Source: Macrocystis pyrifera (lineage: Eukaryota > Sar > Phaeophyceae > Laminariales > Laminariaceae). From it: DNA of 64,000 nucleotides. This document shows, piece after piece, positions 31,015-41,224 of the stretch; the first letter of the stretch is position 1; each line of letters starts with the position of its first letter. The DNA lies in the NCBI GenBank assembly GCA_031763025.1, contig JASSKH010000023.1, forward strand, positions 1,302,001 to 1,366,000, given 5' to 3'. The notes beneath the pieces were generated by a model, which saw only the letters and a list, made by a program, of their open reading frames with translations, ran no database searches and was not told the DNA's origin. A program made the position numbers and the translations under genes.

Positions 31015-31248
31015 TCGTTTCTTGTACAAATACATTTAGTTTGGTTGGCTTTGGGCTATGACGCCAATTGCAGTTTTGGTTGGCTTTGGGCTTTAACGCC
31101 AATTGCAGTTGTATTGCAATTGGGGTAATAGCCCAAAGCCAACCTAACTAAATGTTATGACGCCAATTGCAGTTACATTGCCAGTTATATTGCAATTGGG
31201 GCAATACCCAAAGCCAACCAAACTAAATGTATTTGTGTAAGAAACGGT
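31015..31248. mobile_element. Inverted-repeat element I with about 60-bp arms
   Basis: Left arm: CGTTTCTTGTACAAATACAT, then TTAGTTTGGTTGGCTTTGGG. The right arm is the complement, ending AAGCCAACCAAACTAAATGT and ATTTGTGTAAGAAACGG. Internal copies of GGTTGGCTTTGGGCTTTAACGC show nested duplication. The CCAATTGCAGTTGTATTGCAATTGG hairpin sits between. No coding is seen. Confidence 0.8.
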
Positions 31249-31351
31249 GAAGGATGTAATAATCGCGTTTATTTGTGAATGTAATGTGAAACGTAAGATC
31301 GGGTGACGCAAGAGTAAGAATGGCATTCGTCTAATAATAAGGATAACATAT

Positions 31352-32161
31352 TATTAGGTATGGCGATTGGCGTGTATACCAGCTCGTAGCTGGTGTGTAC
31401 GCCTAGACTCGATTGCCGATGGCCGGTCAATACACAGTCAAAATAAATGTTCGAGGCAAACGTACAGCCACTGTTAGGTGACTTGTACGAGAAGCTTCAA
31501 TAGAAGAGAAGAAGATGTGGTGACCCCAAGCCACAGTGATGATTCATTTGCTCAGCTGGAAGCTGATGATGGTGAGCAAAAGTAGAGTGAGCTCAAAGGG
31601 GAGCGATGCGCGTGTGCACTCACTGCTCGAAACAAAGGACGACCCCTACAAATTCGTTCAAAAAACAAAAATAGGGAAATACCCTGGCATTCAGTTCAAT
31701 ATACAAACAACACGGAGACCCGCAATTCTACTGCTAAAAACAATAAAACTTGGGGTACGTACTCATGACCCTCTTGTAGCCTATATTGTTACTTCAACCA
31801 CAACTAAAACTATGCTACTGGTCCCGACGGGATACTGAAGATACCCTGTCCATTATTTACCAGTGTGCACGCACCAGGTACTGCTGTACATGTGTGCTGC
31901 TGGCTGTAGATTCTGTACGTACGTAATACAGTAGATCCACGATGCGCTGCTTGTTATTGAGACCTATTATTATGCAATATGCACGAGTGCACAGCAGTAG
32001 ATATTATTGTAAGACTGCTGCTGCTGTATACTGCTACAGTAATACTACTCACAGACTGGAAAACTGTCCGCGGTACTTAGAAATGCGTAAATGTATACCA
32101 GATGACGCAAGTGTTATCGAGTAACGACTATGATGGCTACTGACAAGTATCATCCTTAATA
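31352..32161 (-). repeat. Copia 3' LTR (left-hand copy)
   Basis: It starts TATTAGGTATGGCG and ends CATCCTTAATA on the + strand. It is offset from the other LTR by 5355 bases throughout. Two long stretches (31536-31838 and 31942-32124) translate identically in both copies, and I found no difference in the raw text I compared. The + strand frames in it are artefacts of the repeat. Confidence 0.93.
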
Positions 32162-32172
32162 CCTCCTCCCGT
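32162..32172 (-). promoter_or_regulatory. Candidate polypurine tract of copia element
   Basis: The minus strand reads AACGGGAGGAGG directly before the 3' LTR. A purine run at this position is where plus-strand DNA synthesis is primed. Confidence 0.65.
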
Positions 32173-33513
32173 TAAGCATACACTTTCTTACTCTGCGTTA
32201 CATGCTAAAATTTCTCCAAAAGAAACACATGCAACATCAAGTGGTGATGTTGCTATTGGGAACAAACACTATGTACCATGATGTACCTACCGCATGAGAT
32301 CCAAGGAGTGGATTCAACACGTACAGGACAACAAAATAACCGAACATAGAATCGTTCTGTTCTTCTATACTGTTGTAACACCTGCTTGTATGAGATGGGT
32401 GTGTACCTAAATTATGGTTGCTACAGGAGTACCTGGTAGCCTTGTGTTATGCAGCAGCGACTAGATGATACTGGCTTCTGCTGTAATAGGTGTCATCCCT
32501 AATACGACCCCTCGATGCGTTAACACATCGAACTGAACTGGATTTTGAAATTCAACTCTGGAACAATGTACTCGTTGCTTCTGCGTTACATGCCATACTT
32601 CAAAAATGCACGCAACAAGGCCATAATTGTTGCGGTGAAAGTATTCAACTTAAACTACTGAGAGCCAACTCATTCTGCTAGAATACCCGGGGGGTTACAC
32701 AAAACTAGCTGATGTAAAATATCCAGCTCTGCTACTTTTCTGCACATGTTATGCAAGCTTAGCTACCAGTCCAAGAATCATCAAACCGTGAACTACATTC
32801 CAGTCAGTTAAACGACAAAGGAATACTAAATATGTGCAGTAGTCTAAAATAGTAAATTTGTTCATCATTCCGCAACAAGAATAGGAGTGAACAAACTATT
32901 AACGTTCCTGCCGCCCACAATACAAACAAAGGAACATGTTTTGGATTCTGCCAGCTTAACGCTGTAACAAGACATACTGTTATCAGAGACATCCCCCTCG
33001 TGTGTGCTAATCTCCTGTTTGGACTCATCTAGGTGGAAAGTTCTCCTGTCATACATCCTGAAGCTCCGGAGATGACGTACTCTTTTCAACTACACATTCG
33101 AACCTAATGATTCGACTTGGTTACAATGCACCCTTACTTGGTACTGACTGCACTTTATCTTTAATATTGCACAACACCGGTCATTGTACTGCACTGTAGG
33201 GAAGATGGACGGGATGCGCTACCAATGAATGCAAAAGATCCAGTGATCAGTTCGTTGACCCATGGAAATGAAATTCTTATCCGCCCCGTACAAATTGAAC
33301 ATGCGACAACCTACAGCTTCGGTAAGGGAGACAATACAGTTCACGCTTCCAGTGGCTTGACCTTGTTGGTGTAGACGACGGTGGCCGTCCGATGTGCTTG
33401 GTCCGTCATTCCTTGCTTAGGACTTGAGGCTCAACTTATGTTGAAGTTGGAGAGGTAGTCTTTTACTTTCCCTCAAAACTGATTGTCGTCTTAGCTCCGC
33501 CTCCACTTGTTAA
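32173..33513. other. Copia interior, non-coding
   Basis: No recognisable pol domain in any frame. Short frames such as 32804-33089 minus overlap and have no motif. This is where the RT C-terminus and 3' untranslated region would have been. Confidence 0.5.
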
Positions 33514-33777
33514 TTAAGCAGTCAGTGTCTGCTTCTTGGTCCCGATGTTGATGGGCTCTCCGTCCAGCAAGAAGAGGATTCCTGAAGTTGGCTTGCGGTT
33601 GTACACGAAGGCCGTTGTCGCCAGTGGTTCTTGATCGTCCTGTGTCGATGCCGCAGATCCTGTCCCGGGGTTTGCCCGTGGTTGTCCTTCCGCTATCGTG
33701 AGCGTGTGGACCTCCTTCAGCTGACGGTTTGTCTCTGTCTGTGTTCTCTGGTTTGGGCTCGGCTCGTGTGGAGGCAC
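33514..33777 (-). pseudogene. Copia RNase H-type remnant
   Basis: The minus frame reads TTAFVYNRKPTSGILFLLDG, then EPINIGTKKQTLTA before the stop. This fits the copia RNase H segment with (T/S)SGxLFLL-G-PI-xxxKKQxxTA-x-STxEAE. The STxEAE box itself is lost after the stop. The first 45 residues are Ser/Thr/Gln-rich linker. Confidence 0.6.
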
Positions 33778-33839
33778 GAGTCAGACACAGCCCTCAAGAA
33801 GCTGACACCACCCCTGGTGAAGCAGGCGGTGATCCAGCT

Positions 33840-34085
33840 GATGATCTATCTGGTGATCCCAGATGATGTTGATCCAGTGATCCCAGACGTGCATGCTCCG
33901 TTGATCCCAGACGCTGATGCTCCGATGATCCCAGACGATGATGATCCAGCTGATTCAGATGATCTGGTGATCCCAGATGATGTTGATCCAGTGATCCCAG
34001 ACGTGGATGCTCCGGTGATCCCAGACGCTGATGTCGCGATGATCCCAGATGATGATGTCACGATTATCCCAGATAGATATTGATG
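33840..34085. repeat. Coding-type minisatellite, GATGATCCAGTGATCCCAGA unit
   Basis: About ten 24-bp-scale units of (G/T)ATGATCC..GTGATCCCAGACG occur. The minus frame gives a tandem SGITGST/SGIIGAS peptide, and the plus frame gives VIPDDVD repeats. Element polarity is minus, so the Ser/Gly/Ile-rich reading is the relevant one. It fits the low-complexity linker between integrase and RT of copia polyproteins. Confidence 0.65.
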
Positions 34086-34348
34086 CTCCGATGACCCCAG
34101 ATGTCGATGATCCGATGATCCCGGGTGAGGCTGCTCCGGGAATGAATGGCATCGTAGTGTTTCGGTGGGGATTTTGATCACCCAGTGTTCCTCCTCCGAG
34201 ATCCGAAAAGGGTCTCTATTGGTGTAGGCGAAATCCACACACGTGTCCGGGGGGTCTTCCCCCGATGCCCTCTTGGCGTGCATGCTGTCGAAGGTCTCCT
34301 CGACGCTTGGATTGTGTACCGTACTGGCGGTCTCATGATGCGATGCAT

Positions 34349-35092
34349 TCAGTGTGACTCCAGCCAGAGTGGAAGATTCAGCCCCCCGGGCGAAGCAGCA
34401 GATGCGTCCCAGGGTGAAAATGAAGATGTAGCTCCTGATGATGATGACGACACTCCAGCTTGTTGCGGTAGTGTTCTAGTCTCTGATGATGGCGTTCCGG
34501 TCCCTGATGAGGAACCTTTAGTCCTTGGTGATGGTGTTCCGGCCCCTAGTGAGGATATTCCAGCTCCCGTCGATGATGCTCCGGCTGTTGTTGTCGATGA
34601 CGTGTCCTCTTCCAGAAGGTTGCTTGCGGACGGCTTCTCGTCGTCGTTGACCGGAGGTGATATCGCGCTCAGTACAGCGCCGTGACTTTGCGGCGGGTAA
34701 CGTTCCGAGTCGTCGTGAGATGTAGTCTTGTGTACAGAACACCACTTCTGCTTAGCTTCATCGTTGGATCCTGCCTTGATCTTGGAAGGTTCCTTGTTGC
34801 ACTTGTTGACTAGTTCTTGAAGAGCCCGCTGACCATCCCGGCACGTACAAGTCGAGTAGTCAGCAATTACCCTGTCAAAAGACGCCTGAGCTCCCGTGCC
34901 GGTCGTTTCTTCGGTTGGTCGGGGTTTCCCTCTGATCAGGCTTGCAACCTCTAGGCGCGCGACGCTGAGCACTGCCGCCAGCCTCTTGCGCCAATCGCGA
35001 AAATCCCCTGGTTTGTCGCCGTCGGACTTCGTCGGTCCTTTGATAGCATTGGCGAGGTTGCCGCTGTTGTTGTTGAAAGCTGAGTCCCCCAT
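34349..35092 (-). pseudogene. Copia gag, internally deleted and fused to a Ser/Thr linker
   Basis: A 247-residue frame starts MGDSAFNNNSGNLANAIKGP. It then has DFRDWRKRLAAVLSVARLEV, a typical gag N-terminal helical region. The text jumps from IADYSTCTC to DGQRALQELVNKCNK, then to KAGSNDEAKQKWCSVHKTTS. That last part is the KxKxWC-x-H spacer usually found after the CCHC knuckle, but the knuckle itself is missing. From about residue 155 the frame turns into an SSTGAGISSLGAGTPSPRTK-type Ser/Thr/Gly linker. At least two deletions, and a join to later polyprotein, are inferred. The start codon lies about 1.6 kb after the primer site. Confidence 0.8.
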
Positions 35093-36695
35093 GATGATTA
35101 GTACTTGGCCAGGCGGTCTTGTAGGATACTACGCCAGCAGTACCGTATGTACAGCAGTATCTCTTGGAGTGGCTGCCGCACAATGCTCGGGAATCCCGAG
35201 GCTTTTAATTTGTCGTACGTGCGTATGATACAGCAGTACAATACTCGACTTTGGGTCGAGATTTTAGAGTCCCACACTAGCTTCGTATGAGAAATATGGC
35301 ACGAGGTGAAATGTACACACACCTTCAACAACGCAGTGATGCTCGCTGGGTATCTCGCATAGATGAAACAGTCCTGACTGCAGTAGTACGGTAGCAGTTG
35401 ATAGCAGACGCCTATCTATGCGGGACCCTCTGGATGCGCGCAGTGTAACTGATACCGCTCACTTTACGTTTGAAGTTGGTGTTGTACTTATATGATTCTA
35501 CAGCAGTAGTACGGGTAGTGCACTCAGGTACAGTCTTAGTAGTACGTAGCTACCAGTACTGCTGTGTGAATAACTTGTCGTATCCTCCTCGCAGAAACTA
35601 TTGAAAAATAGTTCTCGTTCCAACAAACAGTCGTGTGGGGTCACAGACCTACGTGAAGTGCTAGTGACGACTGCAAAAAAAATAATCTCTGTGGGGCCGA
35701 CGACCCTCTTGGAAATTTATAGAAGTTCAGCGCTCCTTTGACTAATATCAGAATACTTGTCGGGAGTTAACTTTTATGTCGCTGTAGTAACGACTGTCAT
35801 GTAATCTCTCTGGGGTCGACGACCCTCTTGGAAATTTATAGAAGTTCAGCGCTCCTTTAACAGATAGCAGAATGCTTATCGGGAGTTAACTTCTATGCCG
35901 CTGTTGCTCAGAGTGACTGAGGCTTATGATCCACGAAATGGACTACACTAGACAGAGCTCCTTAACCCCAGCGGTGCTGTGGGTTGTGGCGAAGTTGTCC
36001 TTGACAGCGTACAGCAGAATCTTACTCGACGCGTTGATCGAGGTTTTTGTATTTTCTAGGCTCCCTCGCATTGGAAGGTCCTGTCAGAAAATGGTGAAGT
36101 CAGGGACTCCTTTGACAGACAGCTATCACGCTTGTCGGGAGTTTGCTTCTATACCGCTGTTGCTCAGAGTGACTGAGGCTTACGATCCACGAAATGGACT
36201 ACGCTCAGCAGAGCTCCTAACTTTCAGGCGTGCTGGGTTGTGTGGATGTGGAGTTGCTGTTGAGCAGCGTACAGCGGTTACACTCGAGTTTTGCTCGAGA
36301 TTATTGGTCTTCGTCTATGAAAAGACAAAGGGGAGCAGGTGAGATTTTCACAGCTCCTTACGCGGTGGTGCTCTGTGGGTGTCTCTATCGTAGTTACAGC
36401 AGTTTGACTACAACAGCAGTAGTGAACTACAGCAGTAGTAGAATGCCCTACGCAGGACCCTCTTAGAAGCACGCGGTGTCCGTACCACGTGTCACTCACG
36501 TTTCAACGAAGTATGTAGATCTTCGATGTTTGGTTCCTCTCGTCGTGGAAGAAGCTCCCTTTTTCGTACGTAGCAGCAGGTTTCTTGATCTAGAAAAAGT
36601 CCAGTCCTCCTCCTGCTGTATAGCGAGCAGTAGCAGTTCAGGGTGGCGGTCTTGGGCCACCGTTGCTAGTAGCTTGCCGCGTTTACGCGTTCCGA
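35093..36695 (-). other. Copia 5' leader with internal duplications
   Basis: GACGACCCTCTTGGAAATTT..AGTTCAGCGCTCCTTT occurs at 35699 and again at 35818, a period of 119 bases. CCGCTGTTGCTCAGAGTGAC..GATCCACGAAATGGACTAC occurs at 35897 and 36152. The leader of about 1.6 kb is unusually long. No protein motif is seen. Confidence 0.6.
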
Positions 36696-36706
36696 GGCTC
36701 ATAACC
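36696..36706 (-). promoter_or_regulatory. Primer-binding site, half-tRNA-iMet type
   Basis: The minus strand immediately after the 5' LTR is GGTTATGAGCC. It is complementary to GGCTCATAACC, the anticodon stem-loop of eukaryotic initiator tRNA-Met. Copia elements of Drosophila use such an internal tRNA-iMet fragment as primer. The 11-base exact match at the exact expected position is strong. Confidence 0.85.
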
Positions 36707-37516
36707 TATTAGGTATGGCGATTGGCGTGTATACCAGCTCGTAGCTGGTGTGTACGCCTAGACTCGATTGCCGATGGCCGGTCAATACACAGTCAAAATA
36801 AATGTTCGAGGCAAACGTACAGCCACTGTTAGGTGACTTGTACGAGAAGCTTCAATAGAAGAGAAGAAGATGTGGTGACCCCAAGCCACAGTGATGATTC
36901 ATTTGCTCAGCTGGAAGCTGATGATGGTGAGCAAAAGTAGAGTGAGCTCAAAGGGGAGCGATGCGCGTGTGCACTCACTGCTCGAAACAAAGGACGACCC
37001 CTACAAATTCGTTCAAAAAACAAAAATAGGGAAATACCCTGGCATTCAGTTCAATATACAAACAACACGGAGACCCGCAATTCTACTGCTAAAAACAATA
37101 AAACTTGGGGTACGTACTCATGACCCTCTTGTAGCCTATATTGTTACTTCAACCACAACTAAAACTATGCTACTGGTCCCGACGGGATACTGAAGATACC
37201 CTGTCCATTATTTACCAGTGTGCACGCACCAGGTACTGCTGTACATGTGTGCTGCTGGCTGTAGATTCTGTACGTACGTAATACAGTAGATCCACGATGC
37301 GCTGCTTGTTATTGAGACCTATTATTATGCAATATGCACGAGTGCACAGCAGTAGATATTATTGTAAGACTGCTGCTGCTGTATACTGCTACAGTAATAC
37401 TACTCACAGACTGGAAAACTGTCCGCGGTACTTAGAAATGCGTAAATGTATACCAGATGACGCAAGTGTTATCGAGTAACGACTATGATGGCTACTGACA
37501 AGTATCATCCTTAATA
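36707..37516 (-). repeat. Copia 5' LTR (right-hand copy)
   Basis: Same sequence as 31352-32161 at a constant offset of 5355, with TATTA...TAATA ends. Transcription should start here on the minus strand. Confidence 0.93.
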
Positions 37517-37839
37517 CATATTTCATCAGTCCGGGGAGAGAGTGGAGTAGTGCATGGCATGTGGATGATATACAACATACAGGCAGTTGTTTCAAGGAAG
37601 GTTCGGGACAGAGGGGAAAGCAGCAGTGCCGGCAACGACAACGGTTATGGAAATGTTGTATAGTTGCTGGGCGGCCGCGATTTCGATTTAGCCAGCATAG
37701 GAGTTTGGATGAGACATGGTATGTAAATAGTCTTCCAGGCTGCTGTAGTAACGAGGCGGGAGGCCCAGAATGTGGATATGTCTGATGTTGAACCCGTTGG
37801 GTATGTGTAGGGAGAAATAGTCGTGATTTTGGGAAATGT

Positions 37840-38075
37840 GGGAACAATTTGTTGCCTCTCATTCGTTCTGGATGGAGACAATCTGCTTGGCGTCCTGCTT
37901 CGGAATTCCGCGAAGCCCTGGAGCAGGCGAAATGGAAGGGAGTCTTTTTGCGCTTGATGATGATGTCTCCGTCTTTGATGGTGGAGTCCGTCAGGCGGCA
38001 GTTGTAGCACTTGCCACCGACCTGGTCGAAGTAAACAGGGTGCGCGGGGCGGGAGTGGCGTGCAGGAAATGGCGG
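37840..38075 (-). CDS. Candidate exon with a C-x2-C-x21-H-x2-C finger
   Basis: The minus strand reads HPVYFDQVGGKCYNCRLTDS, then TIKDGDIIIKRKKTPFHFAC, then SRASRNSEAGRQ. The first Cys is at 38007-38009 and the last at 37924-37926. The spacing resembles half of a LIM or PARP-type zinc finger, but I cannot name the family. A long C/T tract (about 38075-38110) precedes it, with ACCAG just before GTCGGTGGC as a possible acceptor. Codon third positions are mostly G/C, unlike the surrounding repeats. The sequence then runs to a stop beyond recognisable similarity. The copia element inserted only about 320 bases downstream. Confidence 0.45.
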
Positions 38076-38149
38076 GGGAGGGGGGGGAAGGGGGGGGGGG
38101 GGGGCAGAGTTCATTATTTGTACTGCTCTACAGCGGCACAACAGCAGTA

Positions 38150-39205
38150 CGTAATCGCTTGCTATACGACGGCAGCAGCAGCAGCAGAGGCAGCAAGTAC
38201 ATGCGTAAAACGCAGCAGGAAAACGGCCAAAACATTTTTTTAACGTACCAAAACGGCCATTTGGGTGCAAAAACGACCAAGAAAAACAGTAATCCGAATA
38301 CATAAGAACAATCAGTGGATATTGAGCCAGCATTAGCAGTATCAGCAGCAGCAGCAGCAGCCGCAACGGCTTCGAGCAGTGGTTGCGGCAGCATTAGAAA
38401 CATTAGCAGCAGCAGAAGCAGCAATGGATCGCCGCAGCGTTGGCAGCAGTAGCGGCATAGCAAAGATATGATGAAAAAGAAGAAACAAAGTATGTACCCT
38501 GGTATGCCGCGACCGCAAAAACTACGGAATTTCATTGGCGAAACAAAAATATGTACACACAAATGACCAGCATGATGTACAACGCAGCAGCAGCACCACA
38601 GCAGCGTAGCAGCTACATGGAAAGAACGAAGCCCAAAAAAACGAGAAAAAACAGTACGTACGCAAAATGCAGCAGCAAAATGACCAAAATATTTTTTCCA
38701 GGTACCCAAACGACCATTTAGGTACAAAAACGATCAAGAAAAACAATAATCCGAGTACATGCGAACATCCAGTGAATATTGCGGCAGCATTATTATTAGC
38801 ATTAGCAGCAGCAGCAGCAGCAGCAGCAACGGATCGCCGCAACGTTGGCTGCAGCAGCAGCAGCATAGCAACGATATGAAAAGGAGGAAGAAAAAAACTA
38901 TGTACCCTGGTCGGCCGCAATCGCAAAACGTACGGTAATTATTGACGATACAGAAATATGTACACACACACGAGTGTAATACACACACGAATCACGTCCC
39001 AGCATGATGTACGGCAACAACGCAGCAACACCACTTAAAAAATCGTTGACGATACAGAAATATGTACACACGCACAAGTGCACACAAATCATGTCCAGCA
39101 TGATGTGTACGGGAACAACGCAGCAGCGCCACAAAACGACAAAACGACCAAGAAACACAATTATCCGAGTACATACGAACATTCAGTGAATATTGCGGCA
39201 CCACT

Positions 39206-39239
<34 letters not shown>

Positions 39240-39991
39240 GCAACGGATCGCCACAGCGTTGGCAGCAGCAGCAGCAGCATAGCAACGATATGAATAGAAG
39301 GAAGAAAAAAAGTATGTACCCCGAGTCCGTCCGAAAAGTATTTTTGGTACCTCACTATAGATAGACCCACCCCCGCATGCTGTACGGCAACAACGCAGCA
39401 GCAGCAGCATAGCAATACGAAAAGAACCAAGCTAAAATACGAGAAAAAGTAGTTCGTACGCAAAATGCAGGAGCAAAACGACCAAAATATGTTTTTTTTA
39501 CGGATAAAAAAAAACATTTGGGTACAAAAACGGCCAACAAAAACAATAATCTGCGTTGGCAGCAGCAACATAGCAACGATATGAAAATAAGGAAGAAGAA
39601 AACTATGTACCCTGGCATGCCGCGATCGCAAAACCTACGGAAATTCAGTGACGATACAGAAATATGTACACACACAAGTGCAGCATGATGTACAGCAACA
39701 ACGCAGCAGCATCACAGCAGCAGCAAGCAGCAGCATAGCAACGATAGGAAAAAAAATCAAGCCAAAAACGAGAAAAAGCAGTATGTACGCAAAATGCAGG
39801 AGCAAAACGACAAAAATATTTTTCACGTATCAAAAGAACCATTTGGGTACAAAAACGACCAATAAAAACAATAATCCGAGTACATACGAACATTCAGTGG
39901 ATATTGCGGCAGCATTAGCAGCAGAAGCAGCTACAGCATTAGCAGCAGCAGAAGCTGCAATGAATCGCCGCAGCGTTGGCAGCAGCAGCGT

Positions 39992-40026
<35 letters not shown>

Positions 40027-40310
40027 CAACGATATGAAAATATGGAAGAAAAAAAGCATGATGTACCCTATTAATAGTATGCCGCCATCGCGAAACCCAC
40101 GGAATTTTATTGACGATCCGAAAATATGTACACTTCCAGCATGACGCACGGCAACAACGCAGCAGCAGCAAGTGCACAGCAGCAGCAAGTGCACAGGAGC
40201 AGCAGGTGCACAGCAGCAGCACTCATGGCGTGGCGCTGACAGCAGCAGCAGCAGCAGCAGCAGCCGAAACGAGCAACGGGGGTACGTAGGGTCACCAAAA
40301 CATGCACACA
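38150..40310. repeat. About five tandem copies of a 410-bp CAG-rich unit
   Basis: The landmark GATCGCCGCAGCGTTGGCAG followed by a (CAG)n run and CATAGCAACGATATGAA recurs near 38430, 38829, 39247, 39553 and 39965. That is a period of about 400-418, with one shortened unit. Other landmarks are ACGATACAGAAATATGTACA and CATTTGGGTACAAAAACGAC..AATAATCCGAGTACATACGAA. The CAG runs vary in length between units. The minus-strand Leu/Cys-run frames are artefacts. The array appears to be an intron or inter-exon spacer of the flanking cysteine-rich exons. Confidence 0.85.
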
Positions 40311-40629
40311 TAGAAATCGTGCGCACCGAAAATGCACCACAGTAGCAGCAGCACTCACATCGTTCGGTGCAGCGGTGACGGCGACAGCTGAATCTTTCGT
40401 TGCTTCGTTCACGTCCCGCAAACAGTTGTGCATGTGCGCGTTCGCGTGCACTGTGTAAGAGGAGCCGACGCAACGCACGAAGGGGAAAGAACGAGAGCAT
40501 GGATGAGTCCAAAAAATAATAAACGCTTTGAGGTAGGTTTGTATGCAAAAAGGCAATTGAAAACCCCAAAAAAACGTACTGGCAACAGACAGCATTCAAC
40601 AATAGACCCAAGACACTCACCACTGTCAG

Positions 40630-40795
40630 CAGTCTCGAGGGAGTACGAGACAGTCCCTTCCTTGATCGGGCGAGCACATAACTCGCAGTTGGTTGCCCAA
40701 TACAGGATGATCCCGCCACCATCGCACATGAGATCCTCGCAGGTGGCGAAGGTCACGTTTTTGCCACCAGGCGCGGAGTTCTTGGGCAAGTAAGT
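40630..40795 (-). CDS. Candidate cysteine-rich exon with GTGAGT donor
   Basis: The minus strand reads PKNSAPGGKNVTFATCEDLM, then CDGGGIILYWATNCELCARP and IKEGTVSYSLETADS. It has four Cys, including a C-x2-C pair. Codons are strongly G/C-ending. A consensus-like donor (CAGTG|GTGAGTG) follows at about 40630, and a pyrimidine-containing CTTACTTACTTGCCCAAG precedes it as a possible acceptor. It may be the first half of a metal-binding module completed in the downstream exon at 37840-38075, but the phases of the two predicted junctions do not agree. Another exon or another acceptor may exist. The function is unknown. Confidence 0.5.
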
Positions 40796-41224
40796 AAGTG
40801 CTGGTCCGTGCACCGGTCGCAAACAACAGTCGGCACCAGGTCGGTCTTTGTCGTTGCCGCTCTCTTGCCAGAGGGCGAGGACCACGCGCCTCTCGACGAG
40901 GGGGAGGTGAGCTTAGGGGGCGTGGAGAAGGGAGAGGCGGGGGTTGCAGCACCAGCAGGTTCGCCACCGACAGCAGCAAGCAGCTTGGCCGCCTACAGCT
41001 GCATCTAGATGCCGTTCGTCGAAGGCGAGACGCCTCTTCTAGGCGTTGCGCGAAGAGCTGTCTATGGGTTGCAGTTTGCGAAGAAAGAAGAAAGGTTGTT
41101 TGGCTGTTTGGCTGTTCGGCTGTTTCAAAGCAGAAGGACTGTTTGCGAAGAGCTGTCTATCAGTCGGTCTGTCTGCCAAGAGCTAGCAAGTGACAACGAC
41201 CTCAAAAATCGTAATTATAGTTGT
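40796..41224 (-). other. GC-rich sequence upstream of candidate exon
   Basis: The region encodes low-complexity Pro/Arg/Gly frames on the minus strand and Gly/Ala frames on the plus strand. It could hold a 5' exon or promoter of the candidate gene. GCGAAGAGCTGTCTAT occurs twice (about 41049 and 41143). Nothing is certain. Confidence 0.3.

Larger units (their letters stand above)
31352..37516 (-). mobile_element. Ty1/copia LTR retrotransposon with identical-looking LTRs, gutted interior
   Basis: A 6165-bp element bounded by two 810-bp direct repeats and by CATAT at 31347-31351 and 37517-37521, a 5-bp target duplication. If the final C is counted in the LTR instead, the duplication is ATAT. 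Element polarity is minus. Next to the right-hand LTR is a primer site complementary to the anticodon region of initiator tRNA-Met. Next to the left-hand LTR is a purine tract, and gag reads on the minus strand. LTR ends are TATTA...TAATA rather than TG...CA. The interior keeps a deleted gag and a short RNase H-like scrap and has lost protease, integrase and most RT. It must have moved in trans. Confidence 0.92.

Noticed and set aside
31536-31838. Duplicate 100-codon frames at 31536 and 36891 as paralogous genes
   Set aside because: They lie entirely inside the two LTRs and are identical because the LTRs are.
37404-38366. 320-codon minus frame as one protein
   Set aside because: It begins in CAG-repeat Leu runs and runs into the copia LTR; only the central zinc-finger-like part is exon-like.
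38128-39893. Leu/Cys-rich membrane-protein-like frames
   Set aside because: They are translations of CAG/CTG tandem repeats; frames recur because the unit recurs.
38150-40310. CRISPR-like regular repeats
   Set aside because: Units are about 410 bp with internal microsatellites in eukaryotic DNA; no direct repeat/spacer pattern.
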